In this document: positions 34,675 to 42,381 of the stretch, piece after piece | Numbering within the stretch: position 1 is the stretch's first letter | Layout: each line of letters opens with the position of its first letter | From: an uncultured Woeseiaceae bacterium | GTDB lineage: Bacteria; Pseudomonadota; Gammaproteobacteria; Steroidobacterales; Woeseiaceae | DNA length: 64,000 bases | Assembly: GCA_902510755.1 (NCBI GenBank) | Contig: CABXCS010000001.1 | Span: 1 to 64,000 of the forward strand | Reading direction: 5' to 3' | Notes under the pieces: model-generated | The model's database searches: none | The model's input: the letters and a program-made list of their open reading frames with translations, nothing else | Told to the model about the DNA's origin: nothing | Made by a program: the position numbers and the translations under genes

Positions 34675-35238
34675 TTAATTAGCTTGGATAATCTCTGTGC
34701 GTAACGCTTCTAAGTAATCAATCCAAGGTTGATTTATACCTTGTGCTTTTGCGCCTTTTATCATGTATCCCAGGTACTTAATAGATGGAATAAATGGACC
34801 TTTTGGAGTGACAACACGATACAAATCAGCATTATACCAAATACCATCTTCTGTTATGACTTTGAATGTTTCACGTTTATATATTCCTAATGGAACGTCC
34901 TCCAAAACATCCAATTCCTCCATCTCTGATTTTTCAATCGTGTAAATAACGCCTTGAACCATTCCACCTGGTTTTTCAATGATACTGCTTATCCCACCCT
35001 CTAAGTCTGTGGAGTATTTCCTAAATTGGATCTCAAAATTTGGTAATCTGGCAAGCGAAACAAATTTTAAACTCGGCGTCCACTGTCGCATATAATCTTC
35101 ATCAAGATTTGAGCCATAACCAAAGTAATAGATAACATTATCATTTTCGGGATTTTTTCCACCAGTATCATAATCAGCAGACATAGATACTCCGCTTATT
35201 GCAAAAATGAGAGCAAAAATAACTAGCTTCTTATTCAT
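34675..35238 (-). CDS. Gamma-glutamylcyclotransferase-like (AIG2/GGCT fold) protein with signal peptide
   Basis: 187 residues from the ATG at 35238 (a GTG at 35244 is possible). An N-terminal signal peptide ends near SMSA, so the protein is probably exported. The GGCT fold is indicated by YYFGYGSNLD (substrate loop), GMVQGVIYTI and the acidic EELDVLEDVPLGIYKRE region that usually carries the catalytic Glu. Cytoplasmic relatives convert gamma-glutamyl compounds to 5-oxoproline; a periplasmic location would be unusual. It is convergent with the paralogue gene at 34178-34657 and next to tRNA-Ser. Confidence 0.78.
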   Translation of the reverse strand: MNKKLVIFALIFAISGVSMSADYDTGGKNPENDNVIYYFGYGSNLDEDYMRQWTPSLKFVSLARLPNFEIQFRKYSTDLEGGISSIIEKPGGMVQGVIYTIEKSEMEELDVLEDVPLGIYKRETFKVITEDGIWYNADLYRVVTPKGPFIPSIKYLGYMIKGAKAQGINQPWIDYLEALRTEIIQAN

Positions 35239-35327
35239 AATCACTAAAGACTACAGAACCTGCAGAGTTTTGTGAAGTAGAGGTAGTTAGATTGGGTTTA
35301 AATTTATTTTTAATTAATACAAGAGTG

Positions 35328-35418
35328 TGGCGGAGAGCGAGGGATTCGAACCCTCGATGGGCTATTAACCCATACTCCCTTAGCAGGGGAGCGCTTTCGA
35401 CCACTCAGCCAGCTCTCC
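35328..35418 (-). tRNA. tRNA-Ser (anticodon GCT)
   Basis: 91 nt including encoded CCA, with the long variable arm typical of tRNA-Ser. The acceptor stem GGAGAGC pairs with GCTCTCC. The anticodon stem CTCCC/GGGAG encloses loop CTGCTAA, anticodon GCT. The T-arm has GGTTCGAATCC. Confidence 0.97.
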
Positions 35419-35738
35419 ATACCTTTAATTGTAAGGGTTTCAGCCTGATAGATTATTTCTTACCTATGAGCTGTATAGCTATTGTATAGCAAAGACCCTC
35501 TACTTCTCCCCGATAATTATCTATTGAACGCTACTTCAAAAATTATCTGGTCGGTGATTATACAACTCATCTTATCTGCAAGTCACTCATTAGTTGCCCT
35601 ACTTTTTTTCTGACGCAAGCCAGCTCTCTATTGCAAGAAACACATAGCTGCTAAGTGGGTAGGCAGAGTGCCATACCGGGTAGGCGGGATATATATCTAG
35701 TACTTGAACATTTTTAGCCAGATTGGCTGTTAAGTAGA
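35419..35738. other. Gene-poor stretch after tRNA-Ser with a possible gene remnant
   Basis: No intact gene is seen. An 8-bp direct repeat TGTATAGC occurs at 35472-35479 and 35483-35490. On the minus strand, codons from about 35745 down to a TAG at 35599-35601 form a stop-free run of about 48 codons ending in VFLAIESWLASEKK, with no start codon. It looks like the C-terminus of a decayed gene, perhaps a LysR-type regulator, but this is weak. tRNA-Ser ends are common integration targets; no integrase is present. Confidence 0.35.
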
Positions 35739-36233
35739 TTAGAGTTTCTTGCAATCTTCAAAAGGTATTTCTTCGACGAGTTTTACAAATTCAGAATCAA
35801 GAATAAGTCTATTATCGTTCCAAACTCTATCTCTTATCATACAATCAAAAGAATTATCATTTTTTTTAATACTATTTATAGAATTTAATCTTCCTTGCCA
35901 AGCATCATCTGTCATAAGTCCAAGTCTGTATCTCAAATAGTCTGCTTCATATATATTCCACATCGCATTAAATGAATTATGAACATAAATGTCATAATCA
36001 CTATAGTGATCTTGATCGTACTGATGGGCTAATGAACGGCTCGTTGCTGAATTATAAACACTAACCCAAACTTGGGCTCTTGCTAGATGCTGATCAGACA
36101 TAGCAATTTTATGAGATTGTCTTAATTCAAGACCTACAAAGATTAACGATGAGATTATACCAATCACACCAATAATCTGAAAAAAATCACCATACTTAGA
36201 CAACGTGTTCATTGAGAAGATACTTTTATTCAT
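35739..36233 (-). CDS. Single-TM paralogue family, member 2
   Basis: About 164 residues from the ATG at 36233. The N-terminal segment MNKSIFSMNTLSKYGDFFQI and helix IGVIGIISSLIFVGLELRQS are nearly the same as in the two upstream paralogues. The core NIYEADYLRYRLGLMTDDAW matches the family motif, and the C-terminus has two cysteines. The DNA around its start, 36212-36269, repeats at 37341-37398 with one difference, which points to tandem duplication. Function unknown. Confidence 0.75.
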   Translation of the reverse strand: MNKSIFSMNTLSKYGDFFQIIGVIGIISSLIFVGLELRQSHKIAMSDQHLARAQVWVSVYNSATSRSLAHQYDQDHYSDYDIYVHNSFNAMWNIYEADYLRYRLGLMTDDAWQGRLNSINSIKKNDNSFDCMIRDRVWNDNRLILDSEFVKLVEEIPFEDCKKL

Positions 36234-36269
36234 AAACAAAGCCTACACAACTAACAAACTCTTGTGAAG
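36212..36269 (-). repeat. 58-bp duplicated start region, copy 1
   Basis: Covers the first codons and the upstream region of the gene at 35739-36233. It matches 37341-37398 in 57 of 58 positions, differing at one base in the coding part. The upstream non-coding half is identical, so the promoter or ribosome-binding region is preserved along with the gene. Confidence 0.9.
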
Positions 36270-36327
36270 ACTAGGTGTTGGTTTAGCTAAATATGGCTGC
36301 TAGAAGGCTTTTAGGAAATGCTTATGT

Positions 36328-36843
36328 CTATTCAAATCTTTTTATTAAACCATCTGAATTATTTTCATCATTGCACAGATCGGGAAGACTTCTAACATAA
36401 TCTTCAAATGGCTCTATAAATATCTGTGCTTCAAAGACATAACGCAGATGACAATGATTCCATTGTAATTCAGTATATTGTTTTTCTTTATCCCAAATAA
36501 CTTGATCCATCATTCCTTGTTTATATTGATAGAAGTTATTCTCATTTACAGTCCAATAATAAACTTGGCGTTGTTCTCTGTTGTAACGCTGAATTTCTGA
36601 TTGATTCTCCCACGCTATATTTTCAACTCCAATTTCTTCAGGGCTAAACTCATAAGTAGATAATATTTGATTTGTTCTAAGTATTGTCCTTGATTGCTGT
36701 TGACCTGCTATTGCTATTTTTTGTGTTTGTCTTAATTCTAAGCCCACAAATATCAGAGAAGCAATCAAACCAATCACACCAACTATCTGAAATAGTTCAC
36801 TGTATTTGGAAAGACTGTTAATCGAGAAGATACTTTTATTCAT
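36328..36843 (-). CDS. Single-TM paralogue family, member 3
   Basis: 171 residues. N-terminus MNKSIFSINSLSKYSELFQI and helix VGVIGLIASLIFVGLELRQT are almost identical to member 4, but the soluble domain differs strongly (YYWTVNENNFYQYKQGMMDQ is the counterpart of the family motif). It begins only 3 bases after the stop of member 4, so the pair is one transcription unit. The conserved membrane part and variable soluble part suggest the soluble domain is the diversified, functional portion. Function unknown. Confidence 0.75.
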   Translation of the reverse strand: MNKSIFSINSLSKYSELFQIVGVIGLIASLIFVGLELRQTQKIAIAGQQQSRTILRTNQILSTYEFSPEEIGVENIAWENQSEIQRYNREQRQVYYWTVNENNFYQYKQGMMDQVIWDKEKQYTELQWNHCHLRYVFEAQIFIEPFEDYVRSLPDLCNDENNSDGLIKRFE

Positions 36844-36846
36844 TTC

Positions 36847-37362
36847 CTAATTTTCTTCACTCATTAATGATTCACATGTGTTGGGCAGGTTTTCGACCAA
36901 CTTTCTAAGATCCGGATGTATTCCAGCCTTTCTTCGTTCCCATATCCTTTTTGCGATTATACATTCTTCTCTATTACGCCCATTCAAATTTCGTATCATT
37001 CCATTATTTAGTTTTATAAGAAATTGAGTTTCATCTCTATACCCTTTCCGATATAACTGGTAATCGAGATCATAGATATTCCAAAAACTATTTTTTAGAG
37101 AAACAACAAATTCTCTATTTTCCTTATTTACACCATTTTCTAACCAATCAATAAAATCTATTCCATTCTCAGCCCATCTCTGTTGTATTCCAACTACAAG
37201 ATGAACTCTCTCTTGTTGTTGATCAATCAAGGCTATTTCTTGTGATTGTCTCAACTCTAAACCCACGAAGATTAATGAAGCAATCAGACCAATCACACCA
37301 ACTATCTGAAACAATTCACTGTACTTGGAAAGACTGTTAATTGAGAAGATGCTTTTATTCAT
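36847..37362 (-). CDS. Single-TM paralogue family, member 4
   Basis: About 171 residues from the ATG at 37362. Same membrane segment and QSQEIALIDQQQER linker as the other members. The core reads SFWNIYDLDYQLYRKGYRDE. The C-terminal part contains two cysteines (EECIIAKRIW, NTCES), like member 2. It is first of a two-gene unit with member 3. Function unknown. Confidence 0.75.
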   Translation of the reverse strand: MNKSIFSINSLSKYSELFQIVGVIGLIASLIFVGLELRQSQEIALIDQQQERVHLVVGIQQRWAENGIDFIDWLENGVNKENREFVVSLKNSFWNIYDLDYQLYRKGYRDETQFLIKLNNGMIRNLNGRNREECIIAKRIWERRKAGIHPDLRKLVENLPNTCESLMSEEN

Positions 37363-37398
37363 AAACAAAGCCTACACAACTAACAAACTCTTGTGAAG
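37341..37398 (-). repeat. 58-bp duplicated start region, copy 2
   Basis: Partner of 36212-36269 (57 of 58 identical), at the start of paralogue member 4. Similarity ends abruptly just upstream of base 37398. Confidence 0.9.
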
Positions 37399-37439
37399 GC
37401 TGAGATTAAATGAACTCCAATAAGATTATTACTCTTGAT

Positions 37440-37733
37440 TTAAGCATCCGTTATATCAAATATCCTAATAGTTGGACCTTCAGCACACATTGATGTAATA
37501 GCATCAACTGTTCCATCTTCTGTTCTAAAGGCAAGATATTTCTCATAATGCTCTTTGGAATCCCAAGCCTCAGTCAATACGAAATTGTTTTGGTTTTCAA
37601 CATTTAAAGTTAAGTTAATTCCTTGGCAACCGTCGTATGCACGGGTGACTTGAAAAGCACCTTTACAAATTTGAGTAAATTCATCTACTAAACCCTCTTT
37701 TAATACGCCTTCTAGTAATACACTTACAGTCAT
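37440..37733 (-). CDS. Antibiotic biosynthesis monooxygenase (ABM) domain protein
   Basis: 97 residues, a single ABM (dimeric ferredoxin-like barrel) domain. The conserved segments are VSVLLEGVLKEGLVDEF, then NFVLTEAWDSKEHYEKYL with the Glu-Ala-Trp typical of the family. Members oxidise quinols or other small aromatic molecules without a cofactor, or have unknown roles. No signal peptide. It lies 12 bases after a small exported protein on the same strand, so the two are probably co-transcribed. Confidence 0.82.
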   Translation of the reverse strand: MTVSVLLEGVLKEGLVDEFTQICKGAFQVTRAYDGCQGINLTLNVENQNNFVLTEAWDSKEHYEKYLAFRTEDGTVDAITSMCAEGPTIRIFDITDA

Positions 37734-37745
37734 TTATCTCTCCTT

Positions 37746-37991
37746 TTATTTTTTATAATTTTTACACTTCACTGGAAAAGGTTCTGTAAAAAATTTTGTT
37801 GTTGTATACATTTGTATTAAGCTGGTTGTGTCTTTTAAAAAAATATGACCACCAATACAAACAACTGTAATGCCCAGTGACACCGGAGTATTTTCATTTG
37901 CCCTTTCAACTGGACTTGATTCCACGATAACAATTTCAGCTTGAGCAGTACTTACAATTAATAATATAACTAGCATTAGTATTTTATTCAT
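37746..37991 (-). CDS. Small exported protein of unknown function
   Basis: 81 residues with a signal peptide ending near AQA. The mature part of about 63 residues has two cysteines (ITVVCIGG, VKCKNYKK). AGGAG at ideal spacing precedes the ATG, which supports translation. It is upstream of and adjacent to the ABM gene. No family recognised. Confidence 0.6.
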   Translation of the reverse strand: MNKILMLVILLIVSTAQAEIVIVESSPVERANENTPVSLGITVVCIGGHIFLKDTTSLIQMYTTTKFFTEPFPVKCKNYKK

Positions 37992-38169
37992 CTTATTTCT
38001 CCTGTAACCAATATCAATAGCATAGCACGTGCTTTGATAGATCCATCAGATGGAGTTAAGCTGAGTCTATGATGGGTATGGGAACAAGTTAATTGAAAAT
38101 AAAAGAAATAATTGGATACCAGTTTATTAGGTTCTTTTATTCTGATACTTTGCTCAAAAGGAGATGAAT

Positions 38170-38493
38170 ATGAAACATCTAATTCTAATATCAGTAGTAA
38201 TTCTATTGAGTGGCTGTGCTGAGTTTCTTGAAATTGAACCAGAACATCCTCCCACTTATAATTGGATGGGTGATGGTCTAGGTTCTTATTCAAAACTACA
38301 GACAGATCGCTATGAATGTGCCCAAGAAGCTGCAGGAGATGATGAAATTGTGTATGTTTTTGTATTTACACAAGGTGGAACAGTTTCTGGAACTGGTGCC
38401 ACTAGAGTAAACGGTTCTTTATTTAGATCTTGTTTAGGTGCTAGAAACTGGCAAAGAAATCGTAGTGGAACAGGAATAGGAGTTGCTCCGTAG
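38170..38493 (+). CDS. Small lipoprotein of unknown function
   Basis: 107 residues from the ATG at 38170, chosen because AAAGGAG lies 6 bases before it; an ATG at 38164 overlaps that ribosome-binding site. Signal peptide with lipobox LLSGC. The mature part is Gly/Thr-rich in the middle (FTQGGTVSGTGATRVNG) with two cysteines. It is followed immediately by a terminator, so it is a single-gene unit. Function unknown. Confidence 0.68.
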   Translation: MKHLILISVVILLSGCAEFLEIEPEHPPTYNWMGDGLGSYSKLQTDRYECAQEAAGDDEIVYVFVFTQGGTVSGTGATRVNGSLFRSCLGARNWQRNRSGTGIGVAP

Positions 38494-38525
38494 TCACTCC
38501 TTTTTGAGCGACTAGAGTTTTTTTT
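38491..38525 (+). terminator. Rho-independent terminator after the lipoprotein gene
   Basis: The stop codon starts the stem: TAGTC-A-CTC pairs with GAG-C-GACTA (one mismatch), loop CTTTTT, followed within a few bases by a run of eight T (38518-38525). Confidence 0.75.
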
Positions 38526-38578
38526 CAAGATGTTTGTTTTTCTATTTTCTAGCTCTACTTTTAAGGATTTTAGAAAAT

Positions 38579-39565
38579 CTATAGATTAATTAAACATTCT
38601 TTATTGAAGATAAGGTGAACTTTATCAAGCTTTCTAATATTTGGATTTAGATCACTTGAACGAAATGTAGCTGTAATCTCCTGCTGATTATAGCTACCAA
38701 TCAGTTTCGTGTAACTGCCAAGAAAAACAAGATCTCTAATGGTCACTTCAATACCGTTTTCACTTGTTTTATAGTCTAAAACTTCAAATGATTCAGGACG
38801 AATGGTGATATTTCTACCGTCTTCTAATTTAATGAAGTTACATTCACCAAGAAAATTGGCAACCATTCTATTTTTTGGGGATGAGTAAAGTTCCTTGCAT
38901 GTTCCAGATTGAATAATTTTTCCCTGATCAAGTAAAACGATTCGATCAGATAGATACATTGCTTCTTCCTGATCATGCGTTACATAAATGATGGTTGCAT
39001 TAATATTCTTATGCAATTCTTTTATTTGTGCTTGCATCTCTTTCCTTAGATTTTTATCGAGAGCACCAAGTGGTTCATCCATTAATAATAACGACGGTTT
39101 GATAACTATTGCCCTTGCTAGTGCGACTCTCTGTTGTTGTCCTCCCGAGAGTTGATTAGGAAATCTCGTAGCTTCATTCATTAAATCTACCAGCTTCAAT
39201 GCCTCATTCACTCTTGTATTTATATCTATTTTTTTTAATTTCTGCATCTCCAAACCAAAAGCCACATTTTCTCTCACGCTCATATGTGGAAAAAGTGCAT
39301 AATTTTGGAATACCATACCTATATTCCTGTTCGCTATAGGTAAAGAGTTTAAATTTCTTCCGTTTATTTCTAAGGAGCCTTTGTCTGGAGATTCAAAACC
39401 AGCTATCACCCTTAATAAAGTGGTTTTACCAGACCCAGAAGCACCAAGGAGACTGCAAAATTCACCCTCTTGCACTTCTAGAGAAATATCATTCAATGCC
39501 ATTACGTCATTAAAACTCTTCTCTAAATTTTTAATAGTGAGTGTATTCTTAAATGTTTGAGTCAT
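38579..39565 (-). CDS. Polyamine-type ABC transporter ATP-binding protein (PotA-like)
   Basis: About 328 residues from the ATG at 39565 (start MTQTFKN, with GGAAAGAG upstream, overlapping the permease stop by 17 bp). Walker A GASGSGKTT, signature LSGGQQQRVALARA, Walker B LLLMDEPLGALD and the switch His in YVTHDQEEA are all present. A C-terminal TOBE-like regulatory domain follows. It is the last gene of the agmatine/polyamine operon. The substrate is inferred from the neighbouring genes. Confidence 0.9.
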   Translation of the reverse strand: MTQTFKNTLTIKNLEKSFNDVMALNDISLEVQEGEFCSLLGASGSGKTTLLRVIAGFESPDKGSLEINGRNLNSLPIANRNIGMVFQNYALFPHMSVRENVAFGLEMQKLKKIDINTRVNEALKLVDLMNEATRFPNQLSGGQQQRVALARAIVIKPSLLLMDEPLGALDKNLRKEMQAQIKELHKNINATIIYVTHDQEEAMYLSDRIVLLDQGKIIQSGTCKELYSSPKNRMVANFLGECNFIKLEDGRNITIRPESFEVLDYKTSENGIEVTIRDLVFLGSYTKLIGSYNQQEITATFRSSDLNPNIRKLDKVHLIFNKECLINL

Positions 39566-41222
39566 TTTCTCTTTCCGATGCAAATAATGCATTAATGGCA
39601 AATAATAAGACAGTCAAGGTTATTAATAATCCTGATATTGCGACAATCGTAGGATCTATTTCATGAGCAACACCTTCAAACATTATCCTAGGCAGTGTTC
39701 TGGATTTTATATTTGTTAAGAACAGCGCCAAAATAACATCATCAAAACTTTGGATAAAAGCAAAAATAGCACCAGCAATGATACCTGGCGTAATGGAGGG
39801 CAACATTATCCTCCAGAACATAGTTTTCCATGATGCCCCTAAACTGTATGCTGCAAGCTCCAAATTTTTATTGAAATTTTTTAAAGATGCACTGACTGTT
39901 AGAAACACAAATGGCATGGCGAGTACGCTATGAGCAATACCTAATGTAACTGCTGAATTATTCAGTCTTAGTGGGGCAATAAAGTAAAATAGACTAATGG
40001 CAAATATTATTACTGGTATCACCATGGGTAAAATAAAGAGAGTTTCCAACCAAAGACGAGTCTTTCTTTTCATTTCATTCACTCCTACCGCAGCAAGTGT
40101 TCCGATTGGCAATGAGATAGCAATTGTAACTGCAGCGGCAATAAGAGAGTTCCATAATCCTCTTAGCCATCGGTTATCCGAAAAAAAACTTTCATACCAT
40201 CTAAGGCTGTATTCTTGAGGTGGAAACTCTAGAAAAGGTGATGCACTCAAACTCATTGGAAAAACAATAACAATTGGCGCGATAAGAAAAACGCAAACTA
40301 GCCCCCCTAAAAAATACATTGTAATCTTTGAGGGAGAAAATTTTTCTTTTCGTTTATAGAACTGACTCGAACCTTTTTGTGAATTACTACTCAATAAATT
40401 ATCAAATCCAAAATATTTTTGAAAAATAATAAAAAGAATCAGTGTTGAGAATAATAATACCGATGATAAGGCTGCAGCTAGCTCCCAGTTTAAAGTTCGA
40501 TTGATATTATTTTCAATCAACATGGCAATCATTGTTTGTTTTGGCCCACCCATCAAGGCAGGAGTAATGTAGTAACCAATCGCACTCATAAAAACAATGA
40601 TAGATCCGGCGATTACACCAGGCATGGTCAAAGGTATGATGAGACGCTTAACTGTTTGATAAGACTTTGATCCTAAGCTCTCTGCCGCCTCAATAAGAGA
40701 GTAATCTATATTTTTGTATGCCGCATAGAGAGGGAAAATAACAAACGGCATTAACACATGCGTCATTCCTATTAAGACACCCGAAAAATTATATATAAAT
40801 GAGATTGGTTCATTAAAGATACCAGTAAACAAAAGCATCTCATTAAGAATTCCTTTTCGTTGAAGAATCACAATCCAAGCTGTTGTTCTAACTAGTGCAC
40901 TAGTCCAAAAAGGCAGCAATACAAGAATAAATAGGAACTTTCTCATACGCTTAGATACGTTAGCCAGCAAATACACAATCGGATAACTAAAAATGACAGA
41001 AAAAATTGTCACTAAGAGTGCGATATTAAAGGTGTTAAAAATTATTTGCCGATAGATTGGTGTCGTAATAATTTTTTGATAATGTACAAATGAAGGAGCG
41101 CTTAAGCTGTCGCCAAAACTTAGCATGAGGAAAGAAAATACAGGCCAAACAAATATTCCCAATAAAAATATCATCATTGGTGTTACCGCTAGCCATGACC
41201 ATTTTGATGTCTTTATATACAT
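39549..41222 (-). CDS. Fused ABC permease (PotB-PotC-type domains in one chain)
   Basis: 557 residues, twice the usual 280. There are two BPD_transp_1 domains, each with an EAA loop: EAAESLGSKSYQ about residue 190 and LAAYSLGASWKTM about residue 460. They are joined by a polar linker (SQKGSSQFYKRKEK) in the middle. In E. coli these are separate PotB and PotC subunits. The fusion is in frame without signs of frameshift. It forms the membrane channel with the PotA-like ATPase and receives substrate from the PotD-like protein at 42382. Confidence 0.88.
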   Translation of the reverse strand: MYIKTSKWSWLAVTPMMIFLLGIFVWPVFSFLMLSFGDSLSAPSFVHYQKIITTPIYRQIIFNTFNIALLVTIFSVIFSYPIVYLLANVSKRMRKFLFILVLLPFWTSALVRTTAWIVILQRKGILNEMLLFTGIFNEPISFIYNFSGVLIGMTHVLMPFVIFPLYAAYKNIDYSLIEAAESLGSKSYQTVKRLIIPLTMPGVIAGSIIVFMSAIGYYITPALMGGPKQTMIAMLIENNINRTLNWELAAALSSVLLFSTLILFIIFQKYFGFDNLLSSNSQKGSSQFYKRKEKFSPSKITMYFLGGLVCVFLIAPIVIVFPMSLSASPFLEFPPQEYSLRWYESFFSDNRWLRGLWNSLIAAAVTIAISLPIGTLAAVGVNEMKRKTRLWLETLFILPMVIPVIIFAISLFYFIAPLRLNNSAVTLGIAHSVLAMPFVFLTVSASLKNFNKNLELAAYSLGASWKTMFWRIMLPSITPGIIAGAIFAFIQSFDDVILALFLTNIKSRTLPRIMFEGVAHEIDPTIVAISGLLITLTVLLFAINALFASERENDSNI

Positions 41223-41229
41223 AGTTCAA

Positions 41230-42378
41230 TTAAATTGATTTTCCACCAATAAATAACCTTCTAGGAAAATTTGTTAATCTTTCATAACCATTTTCAGTTA
41301 TATGTATTGTTTCAGACATACCAAACCCATTAACTAAGAGATAGGTATGGAATGTCATTCCTTCCATAAATCTCCATGTCGCTAGCGGATGGGCCTCTAA
41401 AGGTTCACCACCATTTGGCTCCATTAAAAGCCCAATAGAGTAAAAGGTTTTGTTTGTGTATTTTTCCATAATACCAAGATTCAACAATGCCTCTCTGTAT
41501 ATGCTGTCAGGAATTGTAGCTAAAATACCGGGTTTTACCTCTTTTAGAGCTTCATCTTGAATTCTTATCAATGATTCTACTAACTTAAAATCTTCATCAG
41601 TAGCATCGCCAACCATGATGGGTCGCATAAACCGCGCATGATAATATTTAACATGCGGTGTTGTTTCTAGTTGAATTTTGTCTTTTTCCTTAAATACTCT
41701 GTCATTAAAACCACCATGTAAATACATCGCTCTCTCACCAGATGATAAAACTCCCGGGCCGGCTCGATCGCTACCACTTATAATCATTTCACTGCAGACA
41801 TTAGCGGCCATATCTCGTTCGGTGTTTCCTGGAATAGCCATCTCAATAGCTGCCGACATCCCCATCTCTGCTGCATGTCCCGCCCTTTTTTGATATTTTA
41901 TCTCTGCTGCAGATTTAATTAATCTTAGGTCACTGACGATATCTGATCCATCTTGCCATTTATATCCTGTGAGTCGATTCCTAATTTCACGATATTTTGC
42001 TACTGATAATGACCAAGCATGCTCTTCAATTGCTACTGTAGATTGCTTACCTAAAACAGATTCAATTGCTCTTGCAGCAATACTGACTTTATCATCACTA
42101 TCATTCCAGAGAGTGTAACTTGAGTATTGAGTAGTTTTTTTTATGTAAAATTCTTCCACATCTCTGCAGACAATATGCGATTGACCAGATGCAGGAATGA
42201 TGGCAAATTGAAAAGAAGAATACCCTCTGGTAAAAAATCCAGTTGCCCAGGTCACACTCTCAGGAAAAAATACGATTAATGCATCTAATTTTAAATCATT
42301 AATTTTATTCTGTATCTTTGAGATCCGTGCTTGATATTCTTCTGCAGAAAACCACAGTTCAGGTATGACTTTATTCAA
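41230..42378 (-). CDS. M24-family (creatinase/ectoine-hydrolase-like) protein without canonical metal ligands
   Basis: 382 residues. Creatinase N-terminal domain (SAEEYQARISKIQ...FFPESVTWATGF) and pita-bread C-terminal domain. Metallo-aminopeptidases have D, D, H, E, E in the C-domain; here the matching stretches read IQLETTPHV, HARFMRP and MTFHTY, so most ligands are missing and only ETIHITENG near the end remains. It may act like creatinase or DoeA-type C-N hydrolases that do not use a metal, possibly on a guanidino compound such as agmatine derivatives (inference). It overlaps neither neighbour (7 and 3 bases apart), operon-internal. Confidence 0.8.
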   Translation of the reverse strand: MNKVIPELWFSAEEYQARISKIQNKINDLKLDALIVFFPESVTWATGFFTRGYSSFQFAIIPASGQSHIVCRDVEEFYIKKTTQYSSYTLWNDSDDKVSIAARAIESVLGKQSTVAIEEHAWSLSVAKYREIRNRLTGYKWQDGSDIVSDLRLIKSAAEIKYQKRAGHAAEMGMSAAIEMAIPGNTERDMAANVCSEMIISGSDRAGPGVLSSGERAMYLHGGFNDRVFKEKDKIQLETTPHVKYYHARFMRPIMVGDATDEDFKLVESLIRIQDEALKEVKPGILATIPDSIYREALLNLGIMEKYTNKTFYSIGLLMEPNGGEPLEAHPLATWRFMEGMTFHTYLLVNGFGMSETIHITENGYERLTNFPRRLFIGGKSI

Positions 42379-42381
42379 TGG

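Noticed and set aside
35292-35489. Open frame across tRNA-Ser reading RARDSNPRW
   Set aside because: It is the translated antisense of the tRNA-Ser gene, a known spurious ORF type.
37988-38293. 101-codon minus-strand frame
   Set aside because: It overlaps the start of the better supported lipoprotein gene (ribosome-binding site, lipobox, terminator) and has no protein-like features.
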